Positions 60,553 to 64,000 of a DNA stretch of 64,000 nt are shown here, piece after piece; the first letter of the stretch is position 1, and each line of letters starts with the position of its first letter. The position numbers and the translations under genes are program-made. Location: positions 460,349 through 524,348 of the forward strand of contig JAJOZX010003311.1 in the NCBI GenBank assembly GCA_023014485.1. The letters run 5' to 3'. The notes beneath the pieces were generated by a model. The model saw only the letters and a list, made by a program, of their open reading frames with translations. It made no database searches and was not told where the DNA came from. Source of the stretch: Bathynomus jamesi. Its lineage: Eukaryota; Arthropoda; Malacostraca; Isopoda; Cirolanidae.

Positions 60553-62155
60553 CTTTGGCGTCGCTGATTAGAAGGCCCTTAGTCAGTACTTCTGTGATTT
60601 CCATAGAATGAGTACTGCTTCCGTGTCCGAGGCCCTTCCAGCGTGTGCTGAGTGCATCACGGAGGTGATTCTCTCGGACATGGACGAGTACATTCCATAT
60701 TCTATTCCAACCACTAATGCAAAAAAACCTTGGTTTAACTTTACTTGTTCTAATACTGTCAGCAACAGAGAGGAGGCTTTCAGAAGGTACCGTCGCTATC
60801 CAACTCCTGACTTTCACTCAGCTTATATCAGCCGGAATCGTGCAAAATCTGTTCTTCGAGTCACCAAAAATTTATTCATCCGACAAAAATGTTAAAATCT
60901 ATCAAATTCTAATTCTTCTCGCACTTTCTGGCATCCAGCTAAGAACCTCTTCAACAACTTTACTTCCTCTTTTTTCCCTCTTCTTTTCCATTCTGACGGC
61001 TCAGTTGCTCTCTCTTCTGACAAAGCTGAACTCTCCACTCACACTTTCGCCTCCAACTCAACCCTGGACGATTCCGGTGTTGTTCCTCCATCTCCTCCTC
61101 CCTCTGACTTTGTCTAGAATCTCTTCCAAAGATGTTCTTTCTGCCCTATCTGGGCTCAACTTTAGGAAGGCGTATGGTCCTGATGGTGTTCCTCCTGTTG
61201 TTCTTAAGAACTGTGCTGGAACTTTGCTTTCATTCAACCTGTCCTAAAGAAGGGTGACCGCTCTCAACCCTCCAACTATCGTCCAATTGCTTTGATTTCT
61301 TGCCTTTCCAAAGTTTTTGCATCTATCCTTAATAGGAAGATTATTAAACACCTCTCTTCTCACAGTCTTCTTTGAGATCGTCAGTATTGTTTAGGGAAGG
61401 GAGGCTCTACTGTCGATCTTCTTGCATATCTCTCTGACTCTTGGTCATCCCCCTTTCGGGATTTCGGCGAAACTTTTACTATTGCGCTACACGTATCAAA
61501 AACTTTTGATAAAGTCTGGCACAAGTCTTTAATTTCGAAACTACCCTCTTTCAGTTTCTGTCCTTCTATCTGTACCTTCATCTTTAATTTCCTTTCTGGC
61601 AGATTTAGATGGCCACTGTTCTCCTAAAGCTATCAACAGTGGTGTTCCTCAGAGTTCTGTCCTGTCACCCACCCTTTTTCTTTTATTTATCAATGATCTA
61701 TTAAGTCGCACTTCCTGTCTTATCCACTCCTATGCCGATGATTCCACTCTTCACTTCTCCACCCGCTTTCCATAGCGTCCCTCTCAACAATCACTCCATG
61801 ATTCGCGTAATACGACTATGGTACATCTGACCTCTGATCTTTCTGCCATCTCTGATTGGGGCAGAGAAAACTTAATGCGTTTCAATGTCTCAAAAACTCA
61901 GTTCCTCCATCTGTCTACTCGTCACAATCTTCCACACGACTATCCTCTTACCCTCAACAACACACAACTCAATCCTTCCTCTTCTCTTAACATTCTTGGC
62001 GTTTCCTTTTCTCGTGATCTTTCCTGGAAAGATCACATATACTCTCTTTCTAAAACAGCTTATAAGAGGTTAGGTGTGCTGTACCGCACAGGGGAGGGGA
62101 GCCGCTTTTGTGGACATTCGCTCTTAGCCCCTCCTCCTTGCATAAAAAAATATAT
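60553..62155 (+). pseudogene. LINE E, 5'-truncated and 3'-deleted copy
   Basis: Starts after the endonuclease, with SDMDEYIPYSIPTTNAKKPW and NREEAFRRYRRYPTPDFHSA; then SSKDVLSALSGLNFRKAYGP then DGVPPVVLKN, KGDRSQPSNYRPIALISCLS, TFDKVWHKSLISKLPS, INSGVPQSSVLSPTLFLLFI, IHSYADDSTLHFSTRFP (palm Asp pair kept) and LNILGVSFSRDLSWKDHIYS. Stops and shifts near 60893, 61247, 61375 and 61775. At 62090 the RT jumps directly to the family 3' end (GACATTCGCTCTTAGCCCCT, TTGCATAAAAAAATATATAC), deleting the thumb. It is the only copy in the window that keeps the RT fingers. Confidence 0.88.
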
Positions 62156-62785
62156 ACTGTAGATCTTAAGAATATACCCTTCTTTACTAAGTTCCAGTTA
62201 CATTCAGTGTCCTGTACTCTATTTGTGTACTTTCATTACTATGATTACTGTGTCACTCTGGTGTGTACTTTTCTTATACACTCCTATAATGACTTTTACA
62301 CTCAACTGGGTAAAATGATTAAACTTCTGACCTCTGTCCCTTTACTACTTGAGGTCATTATACGCATATGGTGTCTGCCTAATTTATAATGTTGTCGTTT
62401 GTTGACGTTCAAGTTGTTTCATTCCTGAAAATATATTTGTTCCTCCTTGAATTGATTACTGTTGAATATTTTGTTGAATATTTTGTTGAACATCTTGTTG
62501 AACATCTTGTTGAATCTCTATCTTGTATTAGTTTGAACTGTAACTTAAAATTATTCTTGAAATAATCTTTATTATTGTTGAATTTGTTGTTGGACTATTT
62601 TCACTGGTCAAACACTTCATTACCCCCTATTAATCTCAACAATATGAACCAGTTCCTTCCATACATTTATCTATTATCTACCTATATCTACTTATGTCTG
62701 TCTGTTCACTGACGCACATATCTTACGTATATGATTTCATTCTTTTCTTATTTTTTAATCATTTCTAGTAATTTTGTAATTATAT
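62156..62785. other. Gene-free stretch
   Basis: A small tandem repeat TTGTTGAATATTT at 62463-62515. No coding. Confidence 0.5.
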
Positions 62786-62825
62786 GTAATCATTGCCCTT
62801 GGCCCCTCCTTCTGGCATAGAAAAA
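62786..62825 (+). mobile_element. LINE E 3' end fragment, very short
   Basis: CATTGCCCTTGGCCCCTCCT then TCTGGCATAGAAAAAC, the last 40 bp of the family. Confidence 0.6.
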
Positions 62826-62969
62826 CAATGCCGAAGTACTGGAATTTACCGATACGTTTCCTTCTAAACGTTAGTGTAAGCTTCCAGGTTCCTCTAACTT
62901 AGGAAATTCTGCCCTTATCGTTCCTAAAACACCTCTCTCGCTCTGCTTGCAGTTCATAACATTATTATA

Positions 62970-62994
62970 CAGGGTGTCTCAAAAGTTCATGTGT

Positions 62995-63040
<46 letters not shown>

Positions 63041-63064
63041 GCACAGGAACTTTTGAGACACCCT
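62970..63064. mobile_element. Mariner-type ends enclosing only a microsatellite
   Basis: CAGGGTGTCTCAAAAGTTC at the left and its complement GAACTTTTGAGACACCCT at the right enclose nothing but (CA)n and (TA)n. TA next to both ends. About 95 bp in total. Confidence 0.8.
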
Positions 63065-63127
63065 ATATTATGTTATCTATGTTCTATATTCCTAAGTCGT
63101 CCTTCCTTCTACGTCACTGGTTAATTA

Positions 63128-64000
63128 CACTGGTCAACAAAGTTTTTGCTTCAGACTCAAAAGTAACTGTATTCTACTAATCTGAGGGGGCTGAGTTCGA
63201 ATATAAACTTCTCTTTTATTTGCATATCGGGTCGGGGGTTTTCTGTACAGAAGGTGGATTTGTTTGGTTGACCGTATTTCCTGTAGATTTTTCATTAATG
63301 ATTACTTTTCAAATGTTTGTGTTTAACTGTTTTCATTTACTTTTCTCTCTCTTCAGATTTGATGACAGTGTGTGCTTCTAGAGGTTGCGGCAATAAACCC
63401 GATTCATTTTGCTACATTTGTGGTGTATTCACTTCATCTTCACAATGCAGGAACATTACACCACTCATTAAAACAGCCTATTATCATTACTTTGGTTGTC
63501 AACTTGGAGACCAAGAGAAAAACTGGGCACCACACGTTTGCTGCACTTTCTTTTCAAACCAGCTAAGAGATTGGCTGAATGGTAAACGAGAGTGTGCCAT
63601 TTGCAGTGTCAATGATTTGGCGTGAGCCAAAAAATCATGTGAATGATTGCTACTTCTGCCAAACCAAAATAACTGGGTTTACTTCCAAAACCAGGCATAA
63701 GAGTGTTTATCCTGTGGTTGACTCAGCTATCAAACCAGTACTTCACAGTGATGAACTGCCAATTCCAGCACCACCAGGAGACAAAAAAGTACTTAATTTC
63801 GCTTCTGATGAAGAATCTTCCGAACGCATGCTGGTGATGCGGAGTTTTGTCTTCTTGGTAATGCAAATGAACCCTATTTCGTCTCTCAAGATGACTTGAA
63901 TGGCTTAGTAAGGGATTTGTATCTCTCTAAATCGCAGTATGAAGACTGAAACAATAGAATTTGGTTGATGGAGATGTTCGGATAACATTTCGAAAAAGAA
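63128..64000 (+). mobile_element. CACTG-ended DNA transposon, copy C (runs off the window)
   Basis: Left end CACTGGTCAACAAAGTTTTT preceded by TTA, as in copy A. The right end is beyond the window. Confidence 0.7.
63362..63960 (+). pseudogene. Transposase-like protein of CACTG element, copy C, N-terminal part
   Basis: Starts MTVCASRGCGNKPDSFCYIC, then RNITPLIKTAYYHYFGCQLG, DQEKNWAPHVCC and QLRDWLNGKRE; a frameshift near 63600 continues VPFAVSMIWREPKNHVNDCY then FCQTKITGFTSKTRHKSVYP. Further breaks after 63800. Compared with copy A it keeps DWLNGK in frame, showing where copy A shifted. The coding region continues past the window. Confidence 0.8.

Overview
This is a 64 kb stretch of eukaryotic, almost certainly arthropod, genomic DNA made up almost entirely of repeats. 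I found no convincing host gene, rRNA gene or functional tRNA gene. The mix points to a crustacean, most likely a decapod: dense (TA)n, (GT)n and (GA)n microsatellites, short runs of the arthropod telomere motif TTAGG, jockey-like LINEs of the kind common in crab and shrimp genomes, Tc1/mariner copies, and two Penelope-like families. The lineage is inferred from repeat style, not from a marker gene, so other arthropods are not excluded.

Retroelements. I label five LINE lineages. B: 1236-2541, 31175-32404 and a 3' end at 18716-18858. C: 4170-5056, 27890-28760 and possibly 55690-55905. D: 10738-12690, with the only long open RT frame at 11054-12415, plus a duplicated fragment at 12705-13580. 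E, jockey-like with endonuclease and RT: 13650-16115, 22484-23498, 60553-62155 and many short 3' ends. Family E also has three short derivatives made of its 5' and 3' ends only. Penelope-like element 1 (23511-27759) has a 12-bp target duplication, inverted terminal repeats, hammerhead-like motifs, a YVDD RT and a GIY-YIG endonuclease; a hAT copy sits inside it. A second Penelope-like remnant lies at 41145-42715. SINE fragments carry tRNA-like or 5S-rRNA-like heads joined to a shared central segment.

DNA transposons. At least ten hAT-type insertions are visible, most with exact or near-exact 8-bp target duplications. There are about ten Tc1/mariner-type copies or ends flanked by TA, one piggyBac-like mini-element flanked by TTAA, and three copies of a CACTG-ended element with 3-bp duplications (9195-10642, 50902-54627, 63128 to the window end) coding for a widespread but poorly classified transposase-like protein. 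A 4.8 kb element (35336-40125) has inverted, tandemly repeated subterminal arrays. Five palindromic mini-elements with 8-bp duplications share a conserved core but have different outer arms in each copy; one encodes a 38-residue zinc ribbon resembling the start of Merlin/ISXO2-type transposases.

Layout. 0-10 kb: foldback repeat, LINE B, hAT, LINE C, mariner, start of a CACTG element. 10-24 kb: LINEs D and E with mariner-type remnants. 23.5-27.8 kb: Penelope-like 1 with nested hAT. 28-34 kb: LINE C, nested hAT palindromes, LINE B, SINEs. 35-40 kb: the large unclassified transposon. 41-50 kb: Penelope-like 2, palindromic elements, SINEs and mini-elements. 51-56 kb: CACTG element with a nested foldback repeat, then mariner. 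56-64 kb: a hairpin island, mini-elements, LINE E, and a third CACTG element cut by the window end. The genes do not form a pathway; what links them is a history of nested insertions that can be read from target duplications.
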